From Nitrospira sp. KM1 (GTDB taxonomy: Bacteria > Nitrospirota > Nitrospiria > Nitrospirales > Nitrospiraceae): a DNA stretch of 64,000 nucleotides. The position numbers and the translations under genes are program-made. Positions 52,334 to 62,180 of the stretch are shown one piece after another (within the stretch, counting starts at the first letter, position 1; each line of letters begins with the position of its first letter). Location: NCBI RefSeq assembly GCF_011405515.1, contig NZ_AP022671.1, positions 4,030,001-4,094,000 on the forward strand, given 5' to 3'. The notes under the pieces were generated by a model, which had not been told where the DNA came from, ran no database searches, and saw only the letters and a program-made list of their open reading frames with translations.

Positions 52334-53005
52334 ATGCATCGAGGAGATGAACATTTTGTGGGGAGCGGACGAGCGACGCGGGCACGGCACCAACACATAC
52401 CCGTCATTGGAATCGGCGGTCCTGTCGGCTCGGGGAAGACCGCGCTTGTCGAAGCGCTCTGCCGGAAGCTGCGCGATCGATATAGTCTAGCCGTAGTGAC
52501 GAACGATATTTTCACGAAAGAGGACGCCGAATTTCTCACGAAAAAAGGGGCGTTGCCGCAAGACCGCATTCTCGGCGTCGAGACAGGCGGGTGCCCCCAT
52601 ACTGCCATCCGTGAAGATGCCTCGCACAATCAGGAGGCTCTCGACGATCTGCTGAAACGCCATCCGGACGTGGAACTGATGTTCGTCGAGAGCGGCGGCG
52701 ACAACTTGGCGGCGACGTTCAGCCCTGAACTGGTCGACAAGGTCATCTATGTCATCGATGTCGCGGCAGGCGACAAGATTCCGCGTAAAGGCGGACCTGG
52801 GATCACGCGATCGGATCTGCTGGTGATCAACAAGATAGACTTGGCGCCGCAAGTTCGAGCCGATCTAGGGGTGATGGATCGTGATAGTCGACGCATGCGT
52901 AGCGGTCTACCGTTTATGTTCACCAACCTCTTGAGCGGAGAAGGGCTCGATCAGGTTGTCGGATGGGTCGAGGAGTGGATCCATCAGCCTGCCCCGCAAG
53001 CATGA
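52334..53005 (+). CDS. ureG: Urease accessory GTPase UreG
   Basis: A 223-residue SIMIBI-class GTPase that delivers nickel to urease. P-loop [13 protein letters not shown], then [13 protein letters not shown], the metal motif [11 protein letters not shown] (Cys-Pro-His) and NKIDLAP. The N-terminus has four scattered histidines (H2, H7, H19, H21), a possible partial substitute for missing UreE. Confidence 0.96.
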   Translation: MHRGDEHFVGSGRATRARHQHIPVIGIGGPVGSGKTALVEALCRKLRDRYSLAVVTNDIFTKEDAEFLTKKGALPQDRILGVETGGCPHTAIREDASHNQEALDDLLKRHPDVELMFVESGGDNLAATFSPELVDKVIYVIDVAAGDKIPRKGGPGITRSDLLVINKIDLAPQVRADLGVMDRDSRRMRSGLPFMFTNLLSGEGLDQVVGWVEEWIHQPAPQA

Positions 53006-53012
53006 CCGGACA

Positions 53013-53888
53013 GTGAGCTCGCGAAGGAGACGTCCACGGCCGTCGCTTCAGCGAGATCCGACTCACCACATCGGACGCGCCGGGACGCTCGCCATTCAAT
53101 ATGTCCACGACGGTTCGCGCACCGTCTTCGGCCGGACGAAATCTCAAACGCCGTGGCATCTCTTTCCTCCCATCTATCTGGATGAATCCGGGGCGGCCTA
53201 CACGCTCTTGTTGAACCCATCAGGGGGGCTCGTCGGTGGAGACCATCTGCGCCTCGACATCCGTCTTGAGACTGGCACGCATGTGCTGGTGTCCACGCCG
53301 GCCGCGAATCGTGTCTATCGGTCTCTTTCCGAGGAGTCATTTCAAGAAATCACACTGAGCCTGGCTCCTCGGGCAATCCTTGAATGGTTTCCTGAACAGA
53401 CCATTCCGTTCGCGGAGTCACGGTTTCGCCAATCGATCGAGGTGACACTCGCTCGTGGAGCGACGGTGCTATTGTGGGATGCGGTGGCCTCCGGCCGTAT
53501 CGCGCGGGGCGAGCGGTGGGCATTCACGAGTCTGTGTAACGACATCCGGGTCGTGATGCCGACCGGCGCCACAATTCGTGAACGATACGACATCAATCCC
53601 GGCTCGGTCGGCCTGGCAGGCGACTGGGACTATGTGGCATCGCTGTTCATTGTGGGAGATGGCGCCGACAGTGCGACCCGTGACCGCCTCGAATCGGAAC
53701 TCGCGATGCAGTTGGATGGGCACAAGGGAGCCCTGCTGGGTGGAGTGTCACGGCCGGAGGGGCCGGCAGTGGCGGTCAAACTTGTAGCCCGATCCGCGCA
53801 TGTCCTGACCGAAGTTTCCGACAGGCTTCGGCATACGGTTCGACGCGTGCTGTGGGGGCTTCCCGCTGTGACGCTACGGAAGTATTGA
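53013..53888 (+). CDS. ureD: Urease accessory protein UreD
   Basis: A 291-residue scaffold (also named UreH) that binds apo-urease. LLNPSGGLVGGDHLRLDIRLE and EWFPEQTIPFAESRF are family marks. The GTG at 53013, 7 bases after ureG, is preferred; a TTG at 52956 inside ureG would add 19 residues. It closes the urease cluster; no ureE is present. Confidence 0.94.
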   Translation: MSSRRRRPRPSLQRDPTHHIGRAGTLAIQYVHDGSRTVFGRTKSQTPWHLFPPIYLDESGAAYTLLLNPSGGLVGGDHLRLDIRLETGTHVLVSTPAANRVYRSLSEESFQEITLSLAPRAILEWFPEQTIPFAESRFRQSIEVTLARGATVLLWDAVASGRIARGERWAFTSLCNDIRVVMPTGATIRERYDINPGSVGLAGDWDYVASLFIVGDGADSATRDRLESELAMQLDGHKGALLGGVSRPEGPAVAVKLVARSAHVLTEVSDRLRHTVRRVLWGLPAVTLRKY

Positions 53889-53912
53889 GTGGGAATCGTA
53901 ACGGGAACCTGT

Positions 53913-53942
53913 TTGACAGAATTGCAGGTCGGATGATACCGT
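53913..53942 (+). promoter_or_regulatory. Likely promoter of nadE-amtB leader
   Basis: TTGACA at 53913-53918 is full consensus. The -10 is less clear: TACCGT at 53937-53942 with an extended TGA just upstream (18-base spacer) or GATACC at 53935-53940 (16-base spacer). It lies 25 bases after ureD and just before the hexaloop module. Confidence 0.55.
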
Positions 53943-53957
53943 TGCGCCCAGTTTGCC

Positions 53958-54011
53958 GGAGACAACGGAGTCTCCCAATCGACACTTCTCCGATAATGGA
54001 CAACGACGTCC
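53958..54011 (+). promoter_or_regulatory. ANTAR-type dual hexaloop motif, nadE-amtB leader
   Basis: Hairpin P1: perfect 6-bp stem GGAGAC/GTCTCC (53958-53963 with 53970-53975) with loop AACGGA. Hairpin P2: GGAC (53998-54001), loop AACGAC (54002-54007), GTCC (54008-54011). Linker 22 bases. Both loops start AA and have G at position 4. The 5' arm of the following terminator begins inside the P2 loop and uses its 3' arm, so the folds are mutually exclusive. Confidence 0.83.
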
Positions 54012-54047
54012 TCGATCCCGCTCATAGGGATTGAGGACGTTTTTTTT
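54006..54047 (+). terminator. Leader terminator before nadE-amtB
   Basis: A 14-bp stem with one G-T pair (54006-54019 with 54027-54040), loop GCTCATA and eight T ending at 54047. It might also end the ureD transcript, but its overlap with hexaloop P2 and the TTGACA upstream favour an attenuator role. Confidence 0.9.
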
Positions 54048-54181
54048 GGGATGATGCTGAAACAGCAACCTGACTTCGTTCTCAGTCGGTTTAGCCGCTC
54101 AACGTGCGGAAGGGAGCATGCCTCGCGGCCACTCTTCCTTGCGGCCTTGCCGGTTCGTCTGTTTGAGCATCATCCAAATCA

Positions 54182-55987
54182 ATGGCGGTAAAAAGAATGA
54201 GGACATTTCGGATCGCCATGGTGCAGATGAACCCGACGGTGGGTGATCTGGACGGTAATGTCCGCCGGATCACTGGTTGGATTCGGGAAGCCCGCAAGGC
54301 CAATCCCGACCTGATCGCATTTCCTGAGCTGACGATTACCGGGTATCCGCCGGAAGATCTCCTGCTCAAACCTCAATTTGTCGAGGACAATCGAAAGGCG
54401 TTGGCCGAGGTAGCGCGTGCAAGCAAGGGTTTGGTGGCCGTCATAGGCTGGGTCGGGCAGGGCGAACTCTCCGGTCGGAAGGATCGGTTGTCGCCACTTG
54501 TCCGCGGGGCCGGTCATGAGCTGTACAATGCGGCGGCGATCATCGCCGACCGCCGGGTCGTGACCAGCTATGGGAAGTGGTACCTGCCGAACTATGGTGT
54601 GTTCGATGAGAGCCGGTATTTTTATCCCGGGGATCGCGTTCCGTTGATCACGGTAAACGGCACGCCGATCGGCGTCAATATCTGTGAAGACATTTGGCTT
54701 CCCGAAGGTCCGGCGCGTTCACAGGCTGCGGCGGGGGCCGAAGTCATCGTCAACATCAACGCCTCGCCGTTTCACATGGGCAAGAGCCGTTCACGCGAGC
54801 AGATGTTGGCGACCCGCGCGCGGGACAATCGCGTCATCGTCGCCTATACGAATACGGTCGGCGGGCAGGACGAATTGGTGTTCGACGGGCACAGCGTCAT
54901 CGTCGACCATACGGGCGAACTCATCGGACGCGCCAAGGGTTTCGAAGAGGATCTTCTGGTCGCGGATCTGGATGTGGAGTCTGTCAAACGAGCCCGCATC
55001 GTCCAAGGACGCAAACCCTCCGCGCACCCATCCTCCGGAGCGGCGATTGACCGCTGGACGGTGAGCGTTCGAACCGGTGTGAGGAAAACCCGTCTGGGTG
55101 CGCCGATTGAACCATTGACCCATCCTCTCGATGAAGTCTATGGTGCCCTGACGCTGGGGGTGCGCGACTATGTGAGCAAGAACGGGTTCAGGCGGGCCGT
55201 GATCGGCTTGAGTGGCGGTGTGGATTCCGCACTGACGGCGGTGATCGCCGTCGACGCGCTGGGAGCGGAGAACGTGATGGGAGTGTTCATGCCTTCCCCA
55301 TACACCTCGAAAGAGAGCCGCGACGACACGCATGAGCTGGCTCGCCGGCTCGGCATCCAGTTAAAAACAATTTCCATCACTCCGGCCTTCAAGACCTATC
55401 TGCGTTCGTTGAAGACCTTGTTTCGCTCGACGACACCTGATTCGACGGAAGAGAATCTTCAGGCGAGGATCCGCGGGAATCTCTTAATGGCGCTCTCCAA
55501 CAAGTTCGGACACTTGGTCCTGACAACCGGCAACAAGAGCGAGATGAGCGTAGGCTATGCCACGCTCTATGGCGATATGGCCGGCGGCTTTGCCGTCATC
55601 AAAGATGTGCCGAAGACGATGGTGTATGAATTGGCGGCGCGACGCAACTGTCGCGGCACGGAGGCCGCGATACCCAAACGTATACTGGAACGGCCCCCTA
55701 CGGCAGAGTTGCGCCCGAACCAAAAAGACGAAGACAGTCTGCCGCCCTATCCGGTGCTGGACCCGATCCTGAAAGCGTACGTGGAGGACGACCGGTCCGT
55801 CGACGACATGGTCGGGATGGGTTTTCCCAAGAAATCAGTCTTACGCGTCGTGTCCCTTGTTGATCGGAGCGAGTACAAGCGCCGGCAGGCTCCGGTTGGA
55901 ATCAAGATCACGCACCGGGGATTGGGAAAAGACCGACGAATGCCGATTACAAACAGGTACCGGGGCATTGAATCGAGCGGATCATGA
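54182..55987 (+). CDS. nadE: Glutamine-dependent NAD+ synthetase
   Basis: A 601-residue two-domain enzyme that amidates deamido-NAD. Residues about 8-270 are a nitrilase-type glutaminase (Glu in FPELTITGYPPEDLL, Cys in VNICEDIWLPEG). About 310-601 is the ATP-pyrophosphatase synthetase domain with SGGVDSALT. A later ATG (54197) is possible; neither has a strong ribosome binding site. First gene after the attenuator, overlapping amtB. Confidence 0.96.
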   Translation: MAVKRMRTFRIAMVQMNPTVGDLDGNVRRITGWIREARKANPDLIAFPELTITGYPPEDLLLKPQFVEDNRKALAEVARASKGLVAVIGWVGQGELSGRKDRLSPLVRGAGHELYNAAAIIADRRVVTSYGKWYLPNYGVFDESRYFYPGDRVPLITVNGTPIGVNICEDIWLPEGPARSQAAAGAEVIVNINASPFHMGKSRSREQMLATRARDNRVIVAYTNTVGGQDELVFDGHSVIVDHTGELIGRAKGFEEDLLVADLDVESVKRARIVQGRKPSAHPSSGAAIDRWTVSVRTGVRKTRLGAPIEPLTHPLDEVYGALTLGVRDYVSKNGFRRAVIGLSGGVDSALTAVIAVDALGAENVMGVFMPSPYTSKESRDDTHELARRLGIQLKTISITPAFKTYLRSLKTLFRSTTPDSTEENLQARIRGNLLMALSNKFGHLVLTTGNKSEMSVGYATLYGDMAGGFAVIKDVPKTMVYELAARRNCRGTEAAIPKRILERPPTAELRPNQKDEDSLPPYPVLDPILKAYVEDDRSVDDMVGMGFPKKSVLRVVSLVDRSEYKRRQAPVGIKITHRGLGKDRRMPITNRYRGIESSGS

Positions 55988-55998
55988 GGAGGTTCATG

Positions 55999-57327
55999 AT
56001 GGGAGGTGCAAGCCGGTTACGGCTGTCGATGGCCGCATTGCTCATAGGGATCTGCGGCCGCGCGGCCGACCTGTGCGCTGAGGAGTTGCCTCCGGGGGCG
56101 GCGGGTGCAGTCAACAGCGGCGATACGGCCTGGATGCTCGCGGCGACGGCGTTGGTGCTCGGGATGGTCGTGCCGGGCATGGCATTTTTCTATGGCGGGC
56201 TTGTCCGAAGCAAGAACGTGATCGGCACGATGGTGCAGACGTTCGCGATCCTCTGCGTGGTGAGCGCCATCTGGGTCATCTGTGGTTACAGCCTGGCGTT
56301 TGGTCCCGATCGCGGCGGCGTGATCGGCGGTCTGGATTGGGTCGGATTATCCGGCGTGGGTGGCGCGCCCCATCCCGTCTACGCTCCGACGGTACCGCAT
56401 GAAGCCTTCATGCTGTTTCAGATGCTGTTTGCGGCATTCACTCCTGTGCTGATTGCGGGGGCCTTCGCTGAGCGGATGCGCTTTGGCCCGGCGGTGGTGT
56501 TCGCCGCTTTATGGTCGCTCTTCGTGTATGTTCCGCTGGCGCATTGGGTCTGGGGAGGTGGATGGCTCAACAAGTTGGGCGTACTGGATTTTGCCGGCGG
56601 CACGGTCGTGCATATCAGCTCCGGGCTGAGTGCGCTGGCATGCGCCATGGTTCTCGGCAAACGCCGTGGTTGGCGCACCGACTACATGGCCCCGCACAAT
56701 CTTCCGTTCGTCCTGCTGGGGACCGGTCTGCTGTGGGTCGGATGGTTTGGCTTCAATGGTGGAAGCGCGCGAGGGGCCAACGCCGTTGCGGTTGGCGCGA
56801 TGACGGTCACACACGTGACGGCCATCTCTGCCGCGCTGGCTTGGATGGTCGTGGAGTGGCAGCACCGCGGAAAACCGACGGTGCTGGGAATCGCGAGTGG
56901 CGCATTGGCGGGCCTGGCGACATCGACGGCCGGTGCCGGCTATCTTCGTCCCGGATCCGCCCTGGTCGTGGGCATTGCTGCGGGCGTGTGTTCGTATGCC
57001 GCAATTGTTTGGAAGGGTAAGATCGGCTATGATGACAGCCTCGACGTCATGGGAACCCATGGCGTGGGTGGGATTCTTGGAACTCTGGCCGTTGGGCTCT
57101 TCGCCTCGAAAGCCGTAAATCCGTCCGCCGCGGACGGGTTGTTCTTCGGCAATTCCGGTCAGTTCGTCGTGCAGTGCATCGCCGTGGCGGCGTCTGTCAT
57201 TTTTTCGTTTGTGGGCACGTACCTGATTTTGAAATTGGTCGAAGGAGCCGTCGGCCTGCGTGTCTCGCCTGAAGAAGAGGCGACTGGGTTGGATATCACG
57301 CAACATAATGAACGTGCCTATTCATGA
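55999..57327 (+). CDS. amtB: Ammonium transporter Amt
   Basis: A 442-residue ammonium channel with an N-terminal signal-like segment and 11 membrane helices. The pore histidines are in GGTVVHISSG and DVMGTHGVGG. ATG 55999 is chosen because AGGAGG (55987-55992) is 6 bases before it; ATGs at 55984 (overlapping the nadE stop) and 55996 are in frame. MAFFYGGLVRSKNV is the classic Amt signature; it is Amt/MEP-type, not Rh-type. Confidence 0.96.
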   Translation: MGGASRLRLSMAALLIGICGRAADLCAEELPPGAAGAVNSGDTAWMLAATALVLGMVVPGMAFFYGGLVRSKNVIGTMVQTFAILCVVSAIWVICGYSLAFGPDRGGVIGGLDWVGLSGVGGAPHPVYAPTVPHEAFMLFQMLFAAFTPVLIAGAFAERMRFGPAVVFAALWSLFVYVPLAHWVWGGGWLNKLGVLDFAGGTVVHISSGLSALACAMVLGKRRGWRTDYMAPHNLPFVLLGTGLLWVGWFGFNGGSARGANAVAVGAMTVTHVTAISAALAWMVVEWQHRGKPTVLGIASGALAGLATSTAGAGYLRPGSALVVGIAAGVCSYAAIVWKGKIGYDDSLDVMGTHGVGGILGTLAVGLFASKAVNPSAADGLFFGNSGQFVVQCIAVAASVIFSFVGTYLILKLVEGAVGLRVSPEEEATGLDITQHNERAYS

Positions 57328-57441
57328 GCGGGCGGTGCCGTCAATGCCTTTTCAACGTGTCGCAATGAGATCTCGTACCGCCGCCGGTTTCGGATTGCTC
57401 GTCTGGTTCAACAATGTCCCCAGCGCCATCTGACTTGCTAG

Positions 57442-57789
<348 letters not shown>

Positions 57790-57797
57790 GTAGTTCC

Positions 57798-60473
57798 ATG
57801 GAACACAATATGACATCAACAACGGCCGGTGCCGTCGCTTCGGGTGAATTTGCCATACTCTTGGAAGAGCACCGCCGGACTATTGCTGATCGGGTGCTGT
57901 CCGGAGCATCCGGGGCAGACACGCTGGCGGCGATGACGGAGTTTGTCGACAACTTGATCGTGGGGCGGTATCGAGATGCCATACGGCAGGCCGGCGGCGA
58001 ACTGTCGGCCGTGGGAATGCGAAAGTGTTGCGTCATGGCGTTGGGCGGATACGGGCGGCGGGAGCTGGCGCCTCATTCCGATATCGACTTGATGTTCCTG
58101 TTTCGTCCGGGGTCTGAGAAACAGGTCGAAGCATTGATTCGCGCGATTCTGCACCCGCTCTGGGATTGCGGTTTTCAGGTCGGACATAGCATGAGGACGG
58201 TCGCCGACAGCATGGAGTTGGCCGAAACTGATTGCACCGTGAAGACCTCGATGATGGAAGCCAGGTTTCTGGCCGGCAGTTCGGACCTGTTTCAGGACTT
58301 CCATCGGCGGTACCTCAGGCGTGTGGTTTCAAAGAATACCGACCTCTATCTCGATCAGAAATTGGAAGAACGCCGTCGTGAATATGAAAAGTTTGGCGAG
58401 ACGGTCTATCTGCTCGAACCGAACGTGAAGAAAAGCAAGGGCGGCTTGCGCGATCTGCACCTGTTGCAGTGGGCGGGGATAGCCCGATTTCAGGCTCCGA
58501 CCATCCGGGAACTGTCCGACCGCGGCATTCTCTCCCGCGCAGACTCGCTCGCGCTGACCGACGCCCGTGATTTTTTGTGGCGGGTGCGGGCGCTCCTTCA
58601 CGTCCATGCCGGGACCGCGCAGGAAATTCTGAATTTTGACGAGCAGGTCTGGCTCGCTCGGCATTTTGGGTTTCATGATCAGCCGCACCTCTTGGCCGTC
58701 GAGCAGTTCATGCAGCAGTACTATCAACATACGATGGGACTGCATGAACGCTGTTTGCGGTTCGTCGAACGGTGCCGCAGCGTCCCGTTCTGGCAGCGTG
58801 TGACGGGATTGCTGCCGGCTCCGCGAGTCGAGGAGTATTTCGTCATCCGTGGGGGTGTCCTGGGGGTGGCGGAGGAGCATCGAGTCAAGGTGCTGGACAG
58901 TCCGGCGCTGCTGGTCCGTCTGTTCGACGTGGCGAGAGCACAGCACGTACGCATTGCACCGCCGCTCCTGGAGGACATCCATCGCCATGTGGAGCAGGTG
59001 CCGGACGATGCGTACCGAACCCCTGACGTGAGCAAGACGTTCCTGAAAATCCTGGCGGGCCCGGGAACCACGGCGACGCTGGAAGCGATGCACCGCGCGC
59101 ATCTGCTGGAAAAAATTGTCCCGGCGATGGGCACGGTGCGCGGGCTGATGCAATTCAATCAGTATCATAAGTACACCGTCGATGAGCACAGCCTGCTGGC
59201 GGTCGGGCGCGCCGAAGCGTTGGGCAAGGAATCTACGGTCTTGGGCGAGGTGTACCGAAGCATCAAGCGCAAGGACATTCTGCACCTGGCGGTGCTCATG
59301 CACGACTTGGGCAAGGGCCGTGAGGAAGACCACAGCGAAGTGGGAAAACGGTTGGCCGAGGAGGTGGCAGCACGGCTAAGCCTCGATGAACAGGAAACAC
59401 GCACGCTCAGCTTTCTCGTGTACCGCCACCTGCTGATGGCGCATACCGCGTTCCGGCGGGACCCCAACGACGAAAAGGTCGTGTTGCCGTTTGCACGGGA
59501 GGTTGCCACCCCCGAAGTCCTGAAAAAGCTGCTCGCCTTGACCGCCGCCGACATTGCCGCGGTCGGGCCGGGCGTGCTGACCAAATGGAAAGAGTCGCTG
59601 CTCGTCGAGCTCTATGTCAGAACGATGCCGGAGGTTTCAGGAGACCGCGACACGGCGCAGGGTCCGGAGCGTTTGGGGCAGATTGTCGATGAGGTGACGC
59701 GCCAGCCGATGTTAGGCGGGAATCGCCTGGATCGGGCCTGGATCGAAGACCAGCTCACGCAGTTTCCGGATCGGTATGTCTACGGAACGGCTCCCGCAAG
59801 GATTGCCGCGCATATGGCGGCCGTCCAGCACCTGCACCTGGGCGACGTGCTGGTCGAATCAGATTTCAACGACGACCTGGCCATTTGCGAGTATTCCGTT
59901 ATCACCAGGAATGATTTGACCCCGGGGATTTTTTCGAAGATCGCGGGGGTCATGACGGGCAGCGGGCTGCAGATTCTTGATGCCCAGATTCTGACCAGGC
60001 GCGATGGTGTGGTGGTCGACACGTTTCAGGTCACCGATCCGGACTATCTGGGAAAGCCTCCGGAAGACCGTCGAAAGACCGTCGGTGATCGAATCGCGGC
60101 AGTGTTGAAGGGATGGGACCACGTGGATGACGTATTGCGCCGCGGCGCCAGGCTGAGGACGACCAGGCCGTTGCCGAAGGCGCGCGAAGCGACCGAGGTC
60201 CGCATCGACAATGAAACGTCGGACGGCTTCACGATCATCGATGTCTTTGCCGATGATCGTCAGGGATTGCTGTACGTCATCACCAATGCAATTTTTCAGC
60301 TCGGGCTCTCCATTCATGCCGCGCGTATTTCGACCCGTTTGGACCAGGCCGCCGACGTCTTCTATGTGGCGGACCACGCGGGCAGGAAACTTCAAGATCA
60401 CGCGCAGCTGGAGCGGGTGCGGGCAGGTGTCGAACAGGCGATCGAGCAGTTTCTCGAAGCGAAGGCGGCGTGA
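57798..60473 (+). CDS. glnD: PII uridylyltransferase/uridylyl-removing enzyme
   Basis: An 891-residue bifunctional sensor of glutamine. Nucleotidyltransferase motif GGYGRRELAPHSDIDLMF (about residue 76), HD hydrolase domain (YTVDEHSLLAV and VLMHDLGKGREEDHSE, about 455-520) and two C-terminal ACT domains (about 700 and 810-890). Starts 8 bases after glnK; with intact Tyr51 in PII the modification cycle should work. Confidence 0.96.
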   Translation: MEHNMTSTTAGAVASGEFAILLEEHRRTIADRVLSGASGADTLAAMTEFVDNLIVGRYRDAIRQAGGELSAVGMRKCCVMALGGYGRRELAPHSDIDLMFLFRPGSEKQVEALIRAILHPLWDCGFQVGHSMRTVADSMELAETDCTVKTSMMEARFLAGSSDLFQDFHRRYLRRVVSKNTDLYLDQKLEERRREYEKFGETVYLLEPNVKKSKGGLRDLHLLQWAGIARFQAPTIRELSDRGILSRADSLALTDARDFLWRVRALLHVHAGTAQEILNFDEQVWLARHFGFHDQPHLLAVEQFMQQYYQHTMGLHERCLRFVERCRSVPFWQRVTGLLPAPRVEEYFVIRGGVLGVAEEHRVKVLDSPALLVRLFDVARAQHVRIAPPLLEDIHRHVEQVPDDAYRTPDVSKTFLKILAGPGTTATLEAMHRAHLLEKIVPAMGTVRGLMQFNQYHKYTVDEHSLLAVGRAEALGKESTVLGEVYRSIKRKDILHLAVLMHDLGKGREEDHSEVGKRLAEEVAARLSLDEQETRTLSFLVYRHLLMAHTAFRRDPNDEKVVLPFAREVATPEVLKKLLALTAADIAAVGPGVLTKWKESLLVELYVRTMPEVSGDRDTAQGPERLGQIVDEVTRQPMLGGNRLDRAWIEDQLTQFPDRYVYGTAPARIAAHMAAVQHLHLGDVLVESDFNDDLAICEYSVITRNDLTPGIFSKIAGVMTGSGLQILDAQILTRRDGVVVDTFQVTDPDYLGKPPEDRRKTVGDRIAAVLKGWDHVDDVLRRGARLRTTRPLPKAREATEVRIDNETSDGFTIIDVFADDRQGLLYVITNAIFQLGLSIHAARISTRLDQAADVFYVADHAGRKLQDHAQLERVRAGVEQAIEQFLEAKAA

Positions 60474-60518
60474 GGCCGACCGGGCACTTCCGTCAGGATG
60501 TCTGAAAGGAGGAGGGGA

Positions 60519-61928
60519 ATGAACGTTCGTGAGGCGTTGGAGTTTGCGAAGAAGCAGAAGGTGCAGGCGGTGGATTTGAAGTTCGTCGATCTGATGGGGA
60601 CGTGGCAGCACTTCACGATTCCGACCAGCGAACTGACCGAAGATCTGTTCAAGGACGGCAGCGGCCTGGACGGTTCGTCGATCCGCGGGTGGAAGGCGAT
60701 CAACAACAGCGACATGCTGGTCATCCCCGATCCGGCGACGGCGTGCCTCGACCCCTTTACCGCCGTACCGACGCTCAGCCTGACCGGTAACGTGGTGGAT
60801 CCGATTTCCCGAGAAAATTACGAGCGCGATCCGCGTTTCATTGCGCAGAAAGCCGAGAAATATCTACAGAGCACCAAGATCGGCGACACCTCGTTCTGGG
60901 GTCCGGAAGCGGAATTCTTTATTTTCGATCATGCCCGCTACGATCAGACCGGCCACAGCGGGTACTACTTCATCGATTCCGATGAAGGGGTGTGGAACAT
61001 GGGCCAGGAGGGAGTCAATCTGGGCGCCAAGATTCGCCACAAAGAAGGGTATTTCCCGGTGGCGCCGACCGATACGCAGCAGGACATCCGGACCGAGATG
61101 ATTCTCGAGATGGAAAAGGTCGGCATTGCGGTGGAGAAGCACCACCATGAAGTCGCGACGGCCGGACAAGCCGAAATCGACGTTCGCTTCGATACGCTGC
61201 TCAAGATGGCCGACAAAATGATGATGTACAAGTACATCGTCAAGAACGTCGCGCGCCGTCACGGCAAGACCGTCACATTCATGCCGAAACCGATCTTCGG
61301 AGACAACGGATCCGGGATGCATACGCATCAGAGCATTTGGAAGGACGGGAAACCGTTGTTTGCCGGGAAAGACTATGCCGGTGTGTCGCAGCTGTGCCTG
61401 TATTACATCGGTGGCATTCTCAAGCACGCACCGGCGCTTGCGGCATTCACCAATCCGACAACCAACTCGTACAAGCGCTTGACGCCAGGCTTCGAGGCCC
61501 CGGTGTTGCTCGCCTACTCGAGCCGAAACCGGTCGGCGGGGATTCGGATTCCCATGTATTCGCCCAGCCCGAAAGCCAAGCGGATCGAAGTACGGTTCCC
61601 GGATCCCGGATGCAACCCGTATCTGGCCTTCTCGGCGATGTTGATGGCTGGTCTGGACGGTATCGAGAACAAGATCAATCCGGGAGAGCCGGCCGAAAAG
61701 GACCTGTACGATCTGGAGGCGAAGGAGGCGGCAAAGATCAGGACCATGCCCGGCAGCCTCGATGAGGCGCTCAACAACCTTGAAAAGGATAACAAATTCC
61801 TACTCAAGGGTGGCGTCTTCACGGAGGACGTGATTGAAGCCTGGGTGAGCTATAAGCGGACCAAGGAAGTTGACGCCATGCGGTTGCGGCCCCATCCCTA
61901 CGAGTTCTTCCTGTACTATGACTTGTAG
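60519..61928 (+). CDS. glnA: Glutamine synthetase type I
   Basis: A 469-residue ATP-dependent ligase joining ammonia to glutamate. [16 protein letters not shown], metal-site FIDSDEG-less GSI core and [19 protein letters not shown] are seen. Tyr397 in [10 protein letters not shown] is the adenylylation site, so this is the GSI-beta class controlled by GlnE (not in the window). ATG at 60519 has GGAGGGG upstream; an earlier in-frame ATG at 60498 is less likely. Confidence 0.97.
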   Translation: MNVREALEFAKKQKVQAVDLKFVDLMGTWQHFTIPTSELTEDLFKDGSGLDGSSIRGWKAINNSDMLVIPDPATACLDPFTAVPTLSLTGNVVDPISRENYERDPRFIAQKAEKYLQSTKIGDTSFWGPEAEFFIFDHARYDQTGHSGYYFIDSDEGVWNMGQEGVNLGAKIRHKEGYFPVAPTDTQQDIRTEMILEMEKVGIAVEKHHHEVATAGQAEIDVRFDTLLKMADKMMMYKYIVKNVARRHGKTVTFMPKPIFGDNGSGMHTHQSIWKDGKPLFAGKDYAGVSQLCLYYIGGILKHAPALAAFTNPTTNSYKRLTPGFEAPVLLAYSSRNRSAGIRIPMYSPSPKAKRIEVRFPDPGCNPYLAFSAMLMAGLDGIENKINPGEPAEKDLYDLEAKEAAKIRTMPGSLDEALNNLEKDNKFLLKGGVFTEDVIEAWVSYKRTKEVDAMRLRPHPYEFFLYYDL

Positions 61929-61952
61929 GGGGGAGGAATCAAAAGGAACTGC

Positions 61953-61981
61953 TTGACGGCTGTGAATGTGCGTGGTATAGA
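61953..61981 (+). promoter_or_regulatory. Sigma-70 promoter of nrt leader
   Basis: TTGACG (61953-61958, 5 of 6), exactly 17 bases, TATAGA (61976-61981). It lies 24 bases after glnA and gives a leader of about 270 bases before nrtA, all of which is occupied by hairpin structures. Confidence 0.8.
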
Positions 61982-61990
61982 TTGACCCAG

Positions 61991-62054
61991 TCGATCGTGA
62001 ACAAAGACGTTCCGGTCGATTTCAAATACTAGGCAAACGGACAAAGGCGTCCGT
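61991..62054 (+). promoter_or_regulatory. ANTAR-type dual hexaloop motif, nrt unit 1
   Basis: Hairpin P1: GAAC (61999-62002), loop AAAGAC, GTTC (62009-62012), within an outer stem TCGATC/GGTCGA (61991-61996 with 62014-62019). Hairpin P2: ACGGAC/GTCCGT (62037-62042 with 62049-62054), loop AAAGGC (62043-62048). Both loops have A1 and G4. The P2 loop plus 3' arm form the 5' arm of terminator T1. Confidence 0.85.
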
Positions 62055-62090
62055 CATTCTGAGAATGAGTGGCGGGCGCCTTTTGATTTT
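62043..62090 (+). terminator. Leader terminator T1 before nrtA
   Basis: A 17-bp stem with three G-T pairs (62043-62059 with 62067-62083), 7-base loop TGAGAAT, followed by ttttgatttt. It overlaps P2 of unit 1. Confidence 0.88.
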
Positions 62091-62096
62091 GTCCCT

Positions 62097-62121
62097 GGGA
62101 AGTCCGGAAACCGGATTTCCC
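62097..62121 (+). promoter_or_regulatory. Spacer hairpin between the two nrt units
   Basis: GGGAAGTCCGG (62097-62107) and CCGGATTTCCC (62111-62121) pair over 11 positions with loop AAA. No T tract follows, so it is not a terminator. It may insulate unit 1 from unit 2 or give a pause. Confidence 0.6.
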
Positions 62122-62141
62122 GCAGGACGTACAACGATTCG

Positions 62142-62180
62142 ATGGGTCGGCGGAGACCCGTCTTCTGGACAAAGGCGTCC
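62142..62180 (+). promoter_or_regulatory. ANTAR-type motif, nrt unit 2 (first loop degenerate)
   Basis: First hairpin: ATGGGTC/GACCCGT (62142-62148 with 62155-62161) closes a six-base loop GGCGGA, which has G4 but lacks A1. Second hairpin: GGAC (62167-62170), loop AAAGGC, GTCC (62177-62180), identical in loop and core stem to P2 of unit 1. Linker 5 bases. The second hairpin overlaps terminator T2. Confidence 0.7.

Noticed and set aside
58329-59333. A 334-codon - strand frame
   Set aside because: Shadow of glnD with composition typical of antisense frames.
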